From NCBI RefSeq assembly GCF_009730915.1, contig NC_052488.1:24031868-24095867 (forward strand): 64,000 bases of DNA, read 5' to 3'. This DNA comes from Dioscorea cayenensis subsp. rotundata. Its lineage: Eukaryota > Streptophyta > Magnoliopsida > Dioscoreales > Dioscoreaceae. The notes beneath the pieces are model-generated. The model was not told the DNA's origin. It saw only the letters and a program-made list of their open reading frames with translations, and did no database searches. Shown here piece after piece: positions 35,181-47,816 of this stretch (its first letter is position 1; the number at the start of each line of letters is the position of its first letter). The position numbers and the translations under genes are program-made.

Positions 35181-35187
35181 TATAAAT
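35181..35187 (+). promoter_or_regulatory. TATA box of SDR pseudogene A
   Basis: TATAAAT about 95 bp before the old start region, at the same relative place as in copies B, C and D. Confidence 0.5.
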
Positions 35188-35274
35188 GGCCAAGTGAAGA
35201 ATCCTCTCCTCACAAAGAAAACTGGATCTAAAGTTGGTGAGGAAAGACAAGGAAATAAAAGAGGAGAGAATACG

Positions 35275-36530
35275 ATGATGCTGGTTTATTCACAGCAGAT
35301 GGTCTCTGAAGGGAGAAGACAGCTCTGGTGACAGGAGGAACAAAAAGGGATAGGGTTCAGTTTTATCTTCTCCATTTTACACCCTCATACATTACATATG
35401 TAATTAAATTAAGTGTTGATGCACGGCTATAAGATTAAGGATTTGTTTCATATTCATGCAGGAAGGCAGTGGTTGAGGAATTCTGGCAACCTTGGGATGC
35501 CACTAGTGCACACATGCTCACACGCAGCGAAACCGAGGCTGAAGGCGATCTTGCAAGTATGGACTGACAAAGGGACCGCCGCATGCTCTACAGGTGGCTC
35601 AGTATGTGATAGTTGCTTCACGCGCGCAGCGCGAGAAGCTCTATAGCTGATGTTTCGTCCAACTTCACAGGAAAACTTGACATATCTCTGGTAAACTACT
35701 TCTGGTTTTGTGTCGAATTAATCTCATTTTAGTTCATAAGCTATTTTATGGCAATGCGTAGCATGTGATGACCATGTTAATTTCTTGACGTACGTGTTTT
35801 CTGTAAGTAATGCGGGGACAGTTGCCAAAACCAACTGTTGAGTTTACAGAGGAGGGAGGCGGCTTTTATCTGGACCAATACCAACTATGGATCTTGTTTA
35901 ACATTTGCCAGCTCGCACACCACCCTCTCTTAGAAAGCTTCAGGTTGTGCAAGTATAGTGATTGTCTCTTCTGTTGCTTGCTGGTATTGTTGCCGGTCAT
36001 CGCTTTGGGAACACCCTGATGATATCCTTCAAATCTCAAAGGTGATGATCGGTGATCCATGTATATATATATATATATATAATACAATGTCTAAATTTAA
36101 ATGAGTTTGAATGGTGAGTGTGCGGGAGCACTGAATCAACTGGCAGGCAAACTTCGTGGCCTGTGACTGGGCAAAGGACAACATCCGCGCCACCTGTCCG
36201 TCACCATCATTCACAGCTCCTCTGGTTCAATCTGTAAAGGCCATTTTTCTGATCACATACCACTACTATCTTCTGGTTTATCGAAATGCATGGCGCTTAA
36301 TATGTTTGATCATTTTTAATTTGCAGATGCTTGAGAACGGAGGAAATTTGTAAAATATATACAAGAGCGCACACCACTCATGCGTGTGGCAAGAGCCGGA
36401 GGAGGTGCCAGGTCCGATTGCCTTCTTGTGCGCCTACAGCCTCATACATCACTGTGCAAACTATCTCTGCCGACGGTGGAGCGCACAATCAAATGGCTTT
36501 CTTCTGTCATGCACAGAAGGACTAGAATTT
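35275..36530 (+). pseudogene. Tropinone-reductase-like SDR, copy A (dead)
   Basis: All five exons can be aligned to copy B: about 35275-35360, 35462-35690, 35803-36041, 36126-36233 and 36327-36530. Exon 2 is about 20 nt longer than in B, with several small insertions. The acceptor AG before exons 3 and 4 is lost (ctg and cgg instead of cag). The YxxxK active-site segment is destroyed (accctgatgatatcc where B has accctatgcctcaacc). It is a clear pseudogene and the oldest-looking member of the cluster. Confidence 0.9.
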
Positions 36531-38900
36531 GAAATCCCATCTGCTACATGGCAAAGCCATTATCTGTCGGTCTCACTCTCTTTTATCTCCCTTTTAATTT
36601 CATCTCTCTCTTGAGGCGGTTCCTTAAGTTCTTCAGGTCATTGACGTGTGAATAAAGTGATCCACCTATACCTGGACTGGTGCGTTTGTCTCACTGGTTA
36701 CATCCCTCTTGTCTCTTGTCAAGGATTCTCTTGTGATTCTTCATCGTCCCTTTATTCTCTTTCGAATAACAAACATGACCTCGCTCTACGGCCAGACATT
36801 ATTAAGCCTTCTCTCTTTGTATCAGTTCTATTAAATCCTAATAATACCGGCCTATTGCTAAGCGCAAACCAAACTCTTCATGCAAGTATGTGGATTTAGA
36901 GCTTAGCATCCTTAAAATTTCTTACTGTGTTCTATGGGAATGAAGTTGGGACAGAGATGTTTTAAAGGAAACTCACTCTTTGGATCCCTTCTGTGAATTC
37001 TCCTATTATGAGTTAAACGAACAGAGTCAAAACCTAGTGCTGCCCTAACTGTGGTGCATATACCCATGCTGCATACATACATATATATACCTTGTACCCT
37101 AAATCCTAAACTCTAAACTTTATAAAATATATATATTTACCTATATAACAGTATCATATACAACTTTAAACTGTAAAAACATGGAGAATTTTCCTTGGTA
37201 GCAATGAGCTTTGAAAGCTTTTAAAACATGTAGCTCCTAAAACCAAAAATCTCCTTCTAAGTATAGTTGGTAAAGTGAAAATTGCCGGATTTTGATATGC
37301 ATAATAATTATATGGATCAAACTATATATTTATTAAAAGCAGCATGCTTTTAAATTTTGGGCCTGAAATTTCTATGCACATTTTGTGGACTAAAAATTGA
37401 AAGTGATGATCATACGTAGTATTTGTTGTTTGTCTGCCCAGCCGAGACTAAAGCAGTTGACATTGCTAGATGTCTTGATTGGCGAACTCGTCGTTTATTT
37501 GGTGGGGCTTAGACGCGACAGCGTAGGGTGATGTGAAATTATGCGCCCGAAAACCCTTATCCGCATGACATGTCTACCACACCAGACGCGTGCCTGCGTC
37601 TTTGCTAGGTAAATTAGCAAGTCACCCTTACTTCCCTAGCCCCATAGCGTCACGGGTGCAGCATGCAGTGGTACCCTCCCAGACTGCTGTTCAAATTGTC
37701 GAATTAAATTTTAAATAAAAATAAAATAAATTAATTATAGCGTTATATTATAATCTTTAAACATACGTCGTACAACTGAAAATTCTGAGTTTAATATATA
37801 TTTCGTTTATCTTCAAATTATATAATCACTTAAAAACGACGCCTATTTAGGACTGAAATGGTAACTCCACCTTTTGCTTTTGCCCATGCTTTAAATATCT
37901 TGGTCTTTGCTTTTAAATCTTTCTCGTATATCTACTATGTTATATTTTATAAAAGCCTGCAAATTTATAAACATCACAGTAAGATTTTGAATATATATAT
38001 TATAATCATCCGTATGTTTATGTCCAAATCGATATTGGTATTCCTATTTTCGGACAGTTCTATAATTTGCAATTTATAGAATAAACTATTATAACACATT
38101 ATTTTTATACTTGTTTGTTATTAATTTAATTATGATCCTTAATATATATCTAAAAATCTCAATTCCTTGATAATATTATCAAATATAAATATAAAAATTA
38201 AATAAAATTTTGTAAATAATTTATTAAGAGTAAATTTGAGTGCTATTTTCAGATTAATCACCATGAAAATAAATATTAGGCCAGTGCGTAAATGTTTCAG
38301 TTTTAATAATAAAATTATGTCTATATATATATATAGGAGGGTAAGAGTGGCACCGAGTGCGGGCACGGGCCTACCCCTACTCCTCGATGGAGTAAGAAGA
38401 TGGGAAGGAGGGAGCTACGGGTGGGGTAGAGCCACACCTTTACACGACGTGCATCGCTCGAAAACCACGGGTTAATCAGCTACACGTGCAGTCTTATCCA
38501 CTGGCGAGAGGTATTACCCTCTTCTGTAGGGTAATAGATGTCGTGGTATGGCCTGCGGCCGGGTAGGATACAAATGGTGCCATTCCTTTAATCTATAGTA
38601 CATATAGTATTCATCTGCAGAGTCGCACTTCATCATCGCGTGCAACGCTCGTGAGATTTAATCCAACAGTATTCGCTGAGTTATAATCATTTCTGTGCAT
38701 GTGATCTTGAAGTAAATCCGAGACGGTACCTAACCTATTTCTAATACATCTAGTCATGCAAATCCAAATTATTGACAAATCCAGTAATGAACCCAACTAA
38801 TCCTTGATTGTAAGGCCCTCACCTGTAGCCAATACTATTCAATTAAGCAGTACTTTGCGTTGGATTGGAAATCCGATCGATCGATAGCAACGTCTCCATC

Positions 38901-38942
<42 letters not shown>

Positions 38943-40479
38943 CGTACATAATGAATCACACATGCTAAGAAAATTAGCTATTATATACTAATTTTTAAAA
39001 ATTATCTTAACTATTTATTATTATTTATTATATTAATAAAAAGTGACAAACAGCGTCCAGATTATCGAGAAAGGTCGAGCGTGTAACAGTTATTGTGGTT
39101 TAATGACTCCTAAAAATTCATTATTTGGGTTGGCTAACACATATGAGCGGAATAAAGTCATCTATAATGTCGTGAAATCATAAGTATAATCTTTATAATA
39201 GTAAACTTTCACTATACAACTCTAAATGAATAAAAATATGACTCTTCGGTCTTCCCACATAATAATACATAAATAATACTACACAATATGCAAAATGATG
39301 CATTTCAACTCTGGCCTATCTATATATGCACTGACAAGTGCTTTACCACTGCATTAAGCAACTGTTGGCATTTAATATTATTTATTTTACTTAATTCTTC
39401 TCTCTCGCTTAAATATCATCTAATTAATCTTTTTCCCCCTTATTTGTCTCCCACAATTTCTAACCGGGAAGATAAAGGGAAATACTAGGAGGAAGGGACA
39501 AATTATTATCGATGATTGTCGTTGATTGGATTGTGTTGATAAAGCTTTTGAGTTATTGCTTTCATTTCACATGTTCTTGGTATTTTATGTAGTTGGAGGG
39601 ATGAGAAGCAACAAGCAATTATGATGATTTATTATTACATGATGGGAAAAATGCAATCATATATAATTGATTATTATTTTACTTAAAAAATAAATCGTTG
39701 ATTGATAAATTAATTAATTAATTAATTAAAAATAACAAAAAGTTGATTAAAGAATAAATCAAACAATTTCTCATCACTCGCATACTACATCGATAGGGTT
39801 CGATCTTTCATTTAGACTGCTTTGAGATATTAACATATAAAAAGACGTTTTGTGATCTATTATTAAAAAAATAAATAAATCAAACAAGAACAAAAGAAGA
39901 AAATGACTATTTTTAGAATTCATGAATTACAAATATTATATTCTATTTATTTAAATAAATAAGATAAATATATTTTTATAATCATAAAAAGAAAATCGAA
40001 TCCATCAACATTCCATATGAGATATATATATCATCACTATTATTTGGCTATTGTGACGGAAATTCAGTACTCCACGAGTTTACTTCATCTACTCACTAGT
40101 TTTTATTTTTCTTACATTTGCTTAAATTTCATTAATATATCAAAAGAAAATCATAAATAAATATTAAAATGAAATTATTGCATATGATGCTTGAAAATAA
40201 AAATACAATTAAGTTATGCCCAAAGATTCTCCATTTCTTTAGGGTTCCTTCACTTTTGTGCTTATTTTCTATTTTATTTTTCTTCTCCCATGACAGAGGT
40301 AATTATTGTGTCATTGTATTTTCTGGTCCAGTGGGGCCAGTGTTTTTAATATATATATATAAATAAATGTAGATAAATCACATTACTAAGTTGCATCCAA
40401 ATTCACGTGATGGATTGACAATTTTTATAAAAATGGACTCAAATCTCATACCAACCACCACGGTCCAAGTATGGTTGTC

Positions 40480-40523
<44 letters not shown>

Positions 40524-40630
40524 TGTTAAGTGAGGAGATTGGTTGACTGGAATGAGTTGAGTTCCCCATATTAGTAAAATAAATAAATAAAATAAATACA
40601 AAACTCCAATCAGGATGTCACCAGAGCTCA
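36531..40630. other. Spacer between SDR copies A and B
   Basis: No gene seen in 4 kb. 36600-36740 matches 42340-42490 downstream of B (ttaagttcttcag, ctggactggtg), so the duplicated unit includes 3' flank. A GC-richer island at 38335-38580 is unexplained. Microsatellites: (TA)n at about 38905-38937 and (ATT)n at 40482-40521. 37094-37118 has degenerate ccctaaa-like words. Confidence 0.45.
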
Positions 40631-40633
40631 CAT

Positions 40634-40640
40634 TATAAAT
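40634..40640 (+). promoter_or_regulatory. TATA box of SDR copy B
   Basis: TATAAAT 89 bp before the ATG at 40723. Confidence 0.6.
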
Positions 40641-40722
40641 GAGCAAATCGAGTGCCCTCACTTAATATAACAAAGAAAACTAGATCCAAGGTAGTGAGGA
40701 AAGAGATAGAGAGAGTAGGGCG

Positions 40723-41934
40723 ATGGAAGGTTCATTCGTAGCAAATGGTCTCTGAAGGGGAAGACAGCTCTGGTGACAGGAGGAACAAAAGGGATAGGGT
40801 TCGTTTATCTTCTCCATTAATTTATACCCTCGATCATATATTCATTTATGTAAGTGTTGATGCATGCATCAAGATTAATTAAGATGTATTTCATAAAAAT
40901 GCATGCAGGAAGGCAGTGGTTGAGGAATTGGCAACCTTGGGAGCACTAGTGCACACATGCTCACGCAACGAAACCGAGCTGAAGGCGAACTTGCAAGTAT
41001 GGACTAACAAAGGCCTCCAAGTCACAGGCTCGGTATGTGATGTTACTTCACGCGCGCAGCTCGAGAACCTCATCGCTGATGTCTCGTCCATCTTCCCAGG
41101 AAAACTTGACATTCTGGTAACCACTTGATATCTTTGTTTGTTTGAATTAATTTCTCTTTTAGTTAGTTCACAAACCATGGTGATGGTGTGATGTGCCCAT
41201 GTGAATTTCTGAGGTATTTTCAGGTAAATAATGCAGGGACTGGGGTGCCAAAAACCAACTGTTGAGTTTACAGAGGAAGAGGCAACTTTTAATCTGGGAA
41301 ACCAACTATAAATCTTGTTTTAACCTGTGCCAGCTCGCACACCCTCTCTTGAAAGCTTCAGGTTGTGCAAGTATAGTGTTTGTCTCTTCTGTTGCTGGTA
41401 TTGTTGCCATTCCTTTTGGAACACCCTATGCCTCAACCAAAGGTGATGATCTATGATCCATATATCTATCCATCTCTAATTAATTAATTAATTACCAAGT
41501 ACCAACTATATAATTAAACTAAGATGAGTTTGAATGGTGAGTGCGCAGGAGCACTGAATCAACTGGCAAGAAACTTGGCCTGTGAATGGGCAAAGGACAA
41601 CATCCGTACCAACTCCGTCACGCCTTGGTTCACCAAAACTCCTCTGGTTCAATTTGTAAGGCCATTTCTTAGATCACGTACTACTCTTTGTAGTTCATTG
41701 AATTGTGAGTAATATATTTAATTAATCATTTTTAATTTGCAGGTGCTTGAGAATGAGGAAACCCTAAAATATATACAAGAGCGCACACCTCTCAAGCGTG
41801 TGGCAGAGCCGGAGGACGTGTCAAGTCTGGTTGCCTTCTTGTGTATGCCTGCAGCTTCATACATCACTGGCCAGACTATCTCTGTTGATGGTGGATTCAC
41901 AGTCAATGGCTTCTTCAATATGCACATGGCTTAG
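40723..41934 (+). pseudogene. Tropinone-reductase-like SDR, copy B (three 1-nt indels)
   Basis: Exons 40723-40798, 40909-41116, 41224-41442, 41549-41655 and 41743-41934, all with GT..AG borders. Translation by pieces gives [53 protein letters not shown] (Ser, YxxxK) and a C-terminus [16 protein letters not shown]. Exon 1 is one base short between ATG and the conserved WSLKG. Exon 3 has one extra A (A5 at 41250-41254; copy A has A4) and one extra G (41296-41298), making it 219 instead of 217 nt. As written it cannot make the enzyme. Since two of three breaks are homopolymer gains, sequencing error is a real alternative and the gene might be intact. Confidence 0.85.
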
Positions 41935-42004
41935 GAGGAATTTATCAGCACATACGCAGTGATTAATTAATTATCTCCGTTTGACAAGTACTCTCTTGAA
42001 AAAT

Positions 42005-42315
42005 TTAGTGGTGGAGGGCTTTTCGGTGAAGTTTGAAGATTCAATCTCTACCATCAGGCACAGTTTAGAGTTCGTAAGCTAACACTTGGAGGAGTTTAAT
42101 GATACCATGATGGTCAAGGAGGTACAGGACCACATCAAGGGTTAGTTCTGTTTATTAGAATTGGGTTCATCGAGGAGGTCTATTGTTCCTCGTTTTGTTT
42201 TCTCCTTCTCTAGTGGATAGTGGACAGGTGTGTTGTTATGTTGTGTTGTTGTTTTCTCCATCTTTTTAATTAAAGTGGTTAATCTACCTTTTCTCAAAAA
42301 AATAATAATAATTAC
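42005..42315 (+). mobile_element. LINE 3' end
   Basis: A short frame with LINE C-terminus style (DSISTIRHSLEFV, HLEEFND) leads to a T-rich 3' UTR (ctccatctttttaattaaagtggttaatctacc) and an A-rich tail aaaaaaataataataa. The phrase gtggtt(t/a)atc(c/t)acctttt recurs near 42770 and, inverted, at 54190, both also LINE ends. 5' truncated, lying about 70 bp after the stop of copy B. Confidence 0.55.
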
Positions 42316-43190
42316 TCTTTTATCTCTTTTTAAACTGACTCTTTAAGTTCTTCAGAAGATTTATGTTAAAATAAATTAATCTACTAGATCCTTTAAGTTT
42401 TTCAGAAGATTCATGTTAAAATAAATTGATCTACTAGATCTGGACTGGTGGGTTAGCCTTCCAGTTAGGTCGCCCTCCTCTTATAATTCTTCATTGTACT
42501 TAAAAAAAATTAAAAAAAAAATGGATCAACCTCATTTCATTCATGGACTTTGTTATCTCTTTCAAATAAATTAACATGGTTTAAAATAACCTTTGAAAAC
42601 AATTGATATGAAATAATCTACTCCTCCCTTTCTGAATCCAAATTAAAATAAAAAAAAATTGATAATAAATTTTTTATTTAAAATTATTTTTAATATTATT
42701 GGGTGAAGAGCTGCAATAAGTGTGTGTGAGTGCGGGAGTTATAGTCTCTCTCTTATTTTTATTGAAGTGGTTTATCCACTTTTTAAATAAAACTGCAATA
42801 AGTTGGTTTTAGCTCATTACTTAAAAAAATAAAATAAAACAAAAATAAAAATAAACTATGTCAATTGTCAATAGTGGAAGCCGCAAAATGGAAACTTTGC
42901 TAATGGGATGAAAACTAAGTGAGAGAGGAAAATGGAGAAAGGCAATGAAACAAAAAAGAAAAAGAGAAGAAGGGGGTTAGGGCTTAGCATGGTAAAATGA
43001 TTGGATGGCAATGTACTGCCAGATTTGTCCCAGATTTTCAGCAGTGAATTTTTTCAGGTAGCTCTCTTAATTTACACGGTTTTGCCCTTTCTTTTTTATC
43101 GGTTTTTGAAAACATTTGTTATTCATTTTTATATTGATGGTATATGAGTTGTTTTGATTGCATCTTTTTGTTGTGTTATGTCTTTATGTT
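42316..43190. other. 3' flank of copy B with repeats
   Basis: A tandem pair of about 59 bp (tttaagttyttcagaagattyatgttaaaataaatt) lies at 42350-42440. A second LINE tail fragment is at about 42722-42800. No gene. Confidence 0.45.
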
Positions 43191-43195
43191 GTGAA

Positions 43196-43410
43196 TCTCT
43201 AGCGGGGCAAACCCACTACTAGAGACCCCAGGGACGTGCACAAGTCTCGGTGGAACAAGTGGAGACAGGGCCGCGCTCACGTGAGCGCTAAAACCATCCG
43301 TACACAACTACTATTCACAACTCCCAGAAATATGCCCTCAGCCAAGAATCGAACTCTCACCACTCGGTGAGAGCTCTATCGGCGACCCGTGTACTAATAG
43401 ACCCAAAGGT
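43196..43410 (-). mobile_element. tRNA-derived SINE-like sequence
   Basis: On the minus strand it reads gggtctattagtacacggg, then gagctctcaccgagtgg and gagagttcgattcttgg: A-box-like (TAGTACACGGG) and B-box-like (GAGTTCGATTC) motifs at RNA polymerase III spacing, followed by about 130 bp of tRNA-unrelated body. Ends and target duplication were not identified. Confidence 0.5.
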
Positions 43411-44002
43411 TGTTGGCCTTTTTATCCCATTGTTGATATAGTAAAATATTTGTCAAGTGACTCTAAGAAATTTTGTGATTTTTCCCTTCGATTTGAAAAG
43501 GCTCTTCCTACTAAAATTATGTTATTAGCGTGTAAGTCTTTGTGTTTTAGATCTCATTCTAACACTCAAAAAAATGATTTGAAGTGTTTTACAACTATGT
43601 CTGAAGATACAATATAATGTCATACATACAAGTATACTATATGACTTACACCTATATAGGAGGCCGCATAATACAATCTAACAATTGTGCTGGCCCGAAT
43701 GCACTCACATATAAAACCGTATTAGGCAACCAAAGAGTGTGCGGGTAAGTGTGCACTTACCAGGAGGCCACACAACACGTCTTAAGAACTGTATGGACTT
43801 GAAAGGCACCCGTATATATATATATGACAATAAATATGAAAAGTGACTACTACAACATATATGAATACTAATTGTGAACAGTTAATTTAGTTCGATCTAT
43901 CTATAAGCAGTCAACAACTCCATGCACATTAAATAAATAACATGTGATGCATTACCAATTTTAATTATATGTAAATGACATGTAGTGGTTGGGTACATAA
44001 AG
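43411..44002. other. Intergenic DNA with a diverged 104-bp repeat
   Basis: aggaggcc(g/a)ca at 43658 and 43762 starts two related units. No gene. Confidence 0.4.
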
Positions 44003-44702
44003 AAATTGAGATGATGCTACACATGGAAACTAAAATAATTAAAAACTATGTATTAGTGGCTAGTGGTTAATTTGATTTTTATTAATTAAAAAACAAGATT
44101 ATTGTATAGGTTGCGTCAATAGCAACAAACTAAGAGCTCATATAAAACTACAGGTTTAAACTCAGGAAGGCCAGTTCTCCCATTTTAATATGCATTCACA
44201 TGTTAACATCTTTACTGAATGAGATTGATTTTGCTATCCCTAGGCAATTAAATGAATTCAAATGTGCTTTTAATGCATTGAAACGTGACATTTTTTTTCA
44301 CTTCCAAAGGATGCGTGTGTTCCACGTCATGTTTTGGCAATTCAAGCTAAAAAATTGAGATGATGCTACACATGGAAACTAAAATAATTAAAAACTATGT
44401 ATTAGTGGCTAGTGGTTAATTTGATTTTTATTAATTAAAAAACAAGATTATTGTATAGGTTGCGTCAATAGCAACAAACTAAGAGCTCATATAAAACTAC
44501 AGATTTAAACTCAGGAAGGCCAGTTCTCCCATTTTAATATGCATTCACATGTTAACATCTTTACTGAATGAGATTGATTTTGCTATCCTTAGGCAATTAA
44601 ATGAATTCAAATGTGCTTTTAATGCATTGAAACGTGACATTTTTTTTTCACTTCCAAAGGATGCGTGTGTTCCACGTCATGTTTTGGCAATTCAAGCTAA
44701 AA
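44003..44702. repeat. Near-perfect tandem duplication of 349 bp
   Basis: 44003-44351 and 44352-44702 are the same except for two substitutions (caggttt/cagattt, ctatccc/ctatcct) and one T in a T run. It lies about 1.05 kb upstream of SDR copy C. The related flank of copy D (58440-58790) has only diverged single-copy sequence, so the duplication is specific to C and recent. Confidence 0.9.
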
Positions 44703-44855
44703 AAGAACGAAACTAATTAAAGCACATGCAACCCTTCTGATTTACTATGTTATTTAAATTTAAATTTATGAAGTTTCATTTGAAAAAACATTACTAATAA
44801 CCGTTAAGTTCCCCATTAATTTAATTTAATTTAATTTAAGTGATCTATGTGTTTT

Positions 44856-45054
44856 TCAAAAATCATTTTCTCTGGTTTCACGGGCTTTAAGCTTAGCAGT
44901 ACCTCAAATCCCCTCGTTTGGGAGAGATGCGAGTTTGATTCCTCCTGACCACGCTCTTCAGTTTCAAGAAAGTAAGGACATTGTGGTAATTCCCTCGCTC
45001 TCGTACATCCCTGAAGTTGGTGTTTTTCACCCTACCTCAAAAATCATTTTCTCT
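44856..45054 (+). mobile_element. SINE insertion (163 bp) with 18-bp target duplication
   Basis: tcaaaaatcattttctct occurs at 44856-44873 and 45037-45054. Between them (44874-45036) is a short element with A-box-like aagcttagcagtacc (about 44889) and B-box-like gagtttgattcc (about 44931), as in tRNA-derived SINEs; the 3' end is ggtgtttttcaccctacc rather than a long A or T tail. The D copy has the matching unfilled site near 58910-58940 (gttcaatagtcattttctct). This pairing makes the insertion call strong even though the family is not recognised. Confidence 0.85.
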
Positions 45055-45650
45055 TGAGCCCTATAGAAAGTGATTTTTTTAGCTTAGCGGTACTAATATG
45101 TAGAGGATTTCTCAAGAGAAAATCATTTTCTCCGTTTTCATGCATTTATGGTTTATCTATTTTATAAAAAAAAAATTTATCCCTATTCATATACATGATG
45201 AAAAGAAATTAATAAAAATCAAAAAGAGGTCAGTAATAAACGATAGCATTAGAAATAAAAACAAATGGATGGAAAATATTCAATTGAGTGCATGACTCAG
45301 ATGTTGTTACATTGAATATAGTTATTGGCCGCAAGATTCCCCATTGGCCATGCTTATTATAGAAAATTCAACTAGAAAACTAACTACCAACTTTTTTTAC
45401 CATAGAAAAAAGTCTTCGTTTCTCTCAATATATATATATATTATATTACTCTTCGTTTACTAAGCACGTTTATTCAAGAAAAGTTGGTGGTTAGTTTTCT
45501 AGTTGATTATATAAGGGAGGAGACTCAGGTGCATCACATCACATGAACCTCATGCACTTGCCAGGTAATAATATGACCAATAAAAAAAATCTAAAAACTA
45601 TGGTTAAATGTTCCAAATATTATATTAGATCGTTAAGTAGTACTAATCAG
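45055..45650. other. Proximal upstream region of SDR copy C
   Basis: 45310-45540 matches 59890-60190 upstream of D (ggcaagattc, ccatgctta, cgtttacta..taagcacg), with indels. Shared promoter DNA; no gene. Confidence 0.55.
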
Positions 45651-45654
45651 CTGC

Positions 45655-45662
45655 TATAAATA
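45655..45662 (+). promoter_or_regulatory. TATA box of SDR copy C
   Basis: TATAAATA 98 bp before the ATG. The stretch gctataaatatgg is identical in copy D. Confidence 0.75.
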
Positions 45663-45752
45663 TGGAGGGGAAGGGTGAACCCTATTCACAAATACTACCC
45701 GCACATATACATACACTAGAGACCCTTTACGTACACAGACAGTGAGAGAGAG

Positions 45753-46953
<1,201 letters not shown>

Positions 46954-47421
46954 TGTTGTTCATTAATCAAAAATTTGCAACCAAATTACATAATTGTTTT
47001 ATCAGCCACTCTCTGTTTCTTATTTTCATCTCATGAATTAATGTTTGTTTCCATCATCACTTGACAGTGGATGGTGGTCATTGATATTGCATTGTATTTT
47101 CTCTGTTCTTGTAATAAATTTGAGGCTCATGCATGCATGTTTAATAGAATCCATCTTGTGCTGATACTCGATGCCCAATTAAAAATTTCAAACTAGCCAA
47201 ACCAATGTATACAGCTTCTCACCATTAGGACAAAGAGGCATTAATTGATGGCAAGCCTGTTGGAATAATTATTAAAAAAAATTAACAAAATGGAACATAA
47301 AATTAAGAAAATTTAAAAATCTTATCTCTGAGGACCGAGACAGAGAGGCACATTGAACACGTTGAGTTTAGAAACTTACGCTTGTTAGACACAAGGTTTT
47401 ACACTCTTGCTCCAAACAAAG
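46954..47421. other. 3' flank of copy C up to the gypsy insertion
   Basis: Matches the flank of copy D (61704-62115), including tcat..ttgatat..cattgtattttct..ttgtaataaatttga. Ends at the target site caaag (47417-47421). Confidence 0.6.
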
Positions 47422-47788
47422 TGTAGGGGTCAACAGGGAGGCTGGCAACGAGGAAGGGGAGGTCAATAGTCAAAACGCAGGGGTGCTGAGGAGGAGCTCT
47501 CGCAAGGGGACAGCTGGCAAGCGTTTCGAGGACTTTGTTATGGGTTAATACGAAGAGTGATTTTGTAATTAGTGAACGGGTAATCCTTAAACAATGGATG
47601 GGGTGCCTTGGGATGCAAGACACTATTATCTGTTAGAATATATATATGAATGGAATCCGAGGAGGAAGGCAGCTAGCCAATCAATCCTCTTTCTTTCTTC
47701 TTCTTTTCTTCTCTCTTTCTCTCTATTCTCTCTATTCTCTCTATCTTCTCCCCCTCTATCTCTCTTCATTCGCCAGGTAGCCGCTTCA
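47422..47788 (+). repeat. Gypsy 5' LTR (367 bp)
   Basis: TGTAGGGG...GCTTCA, with a CT-rich tract near its end. Three C/T differences from the partner. Confidence 0.95.
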
Positions 47789-47816
47789 TTGGTGCTTTCA
47801 TTGATTCCTTGCTCGT

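Noticed and set aside
37094..37118. Telomere-like words (ccctaaatcctaaactctaaac)
   Set aside because: Only about three degenerate units; not enough for an interstitial telomeric array.
44874..45036. Functional tRNA gene
   Set aside because: A/B-box-like words exist, but no cloverleaf can be closed and the flanking TSD points to a SINE.
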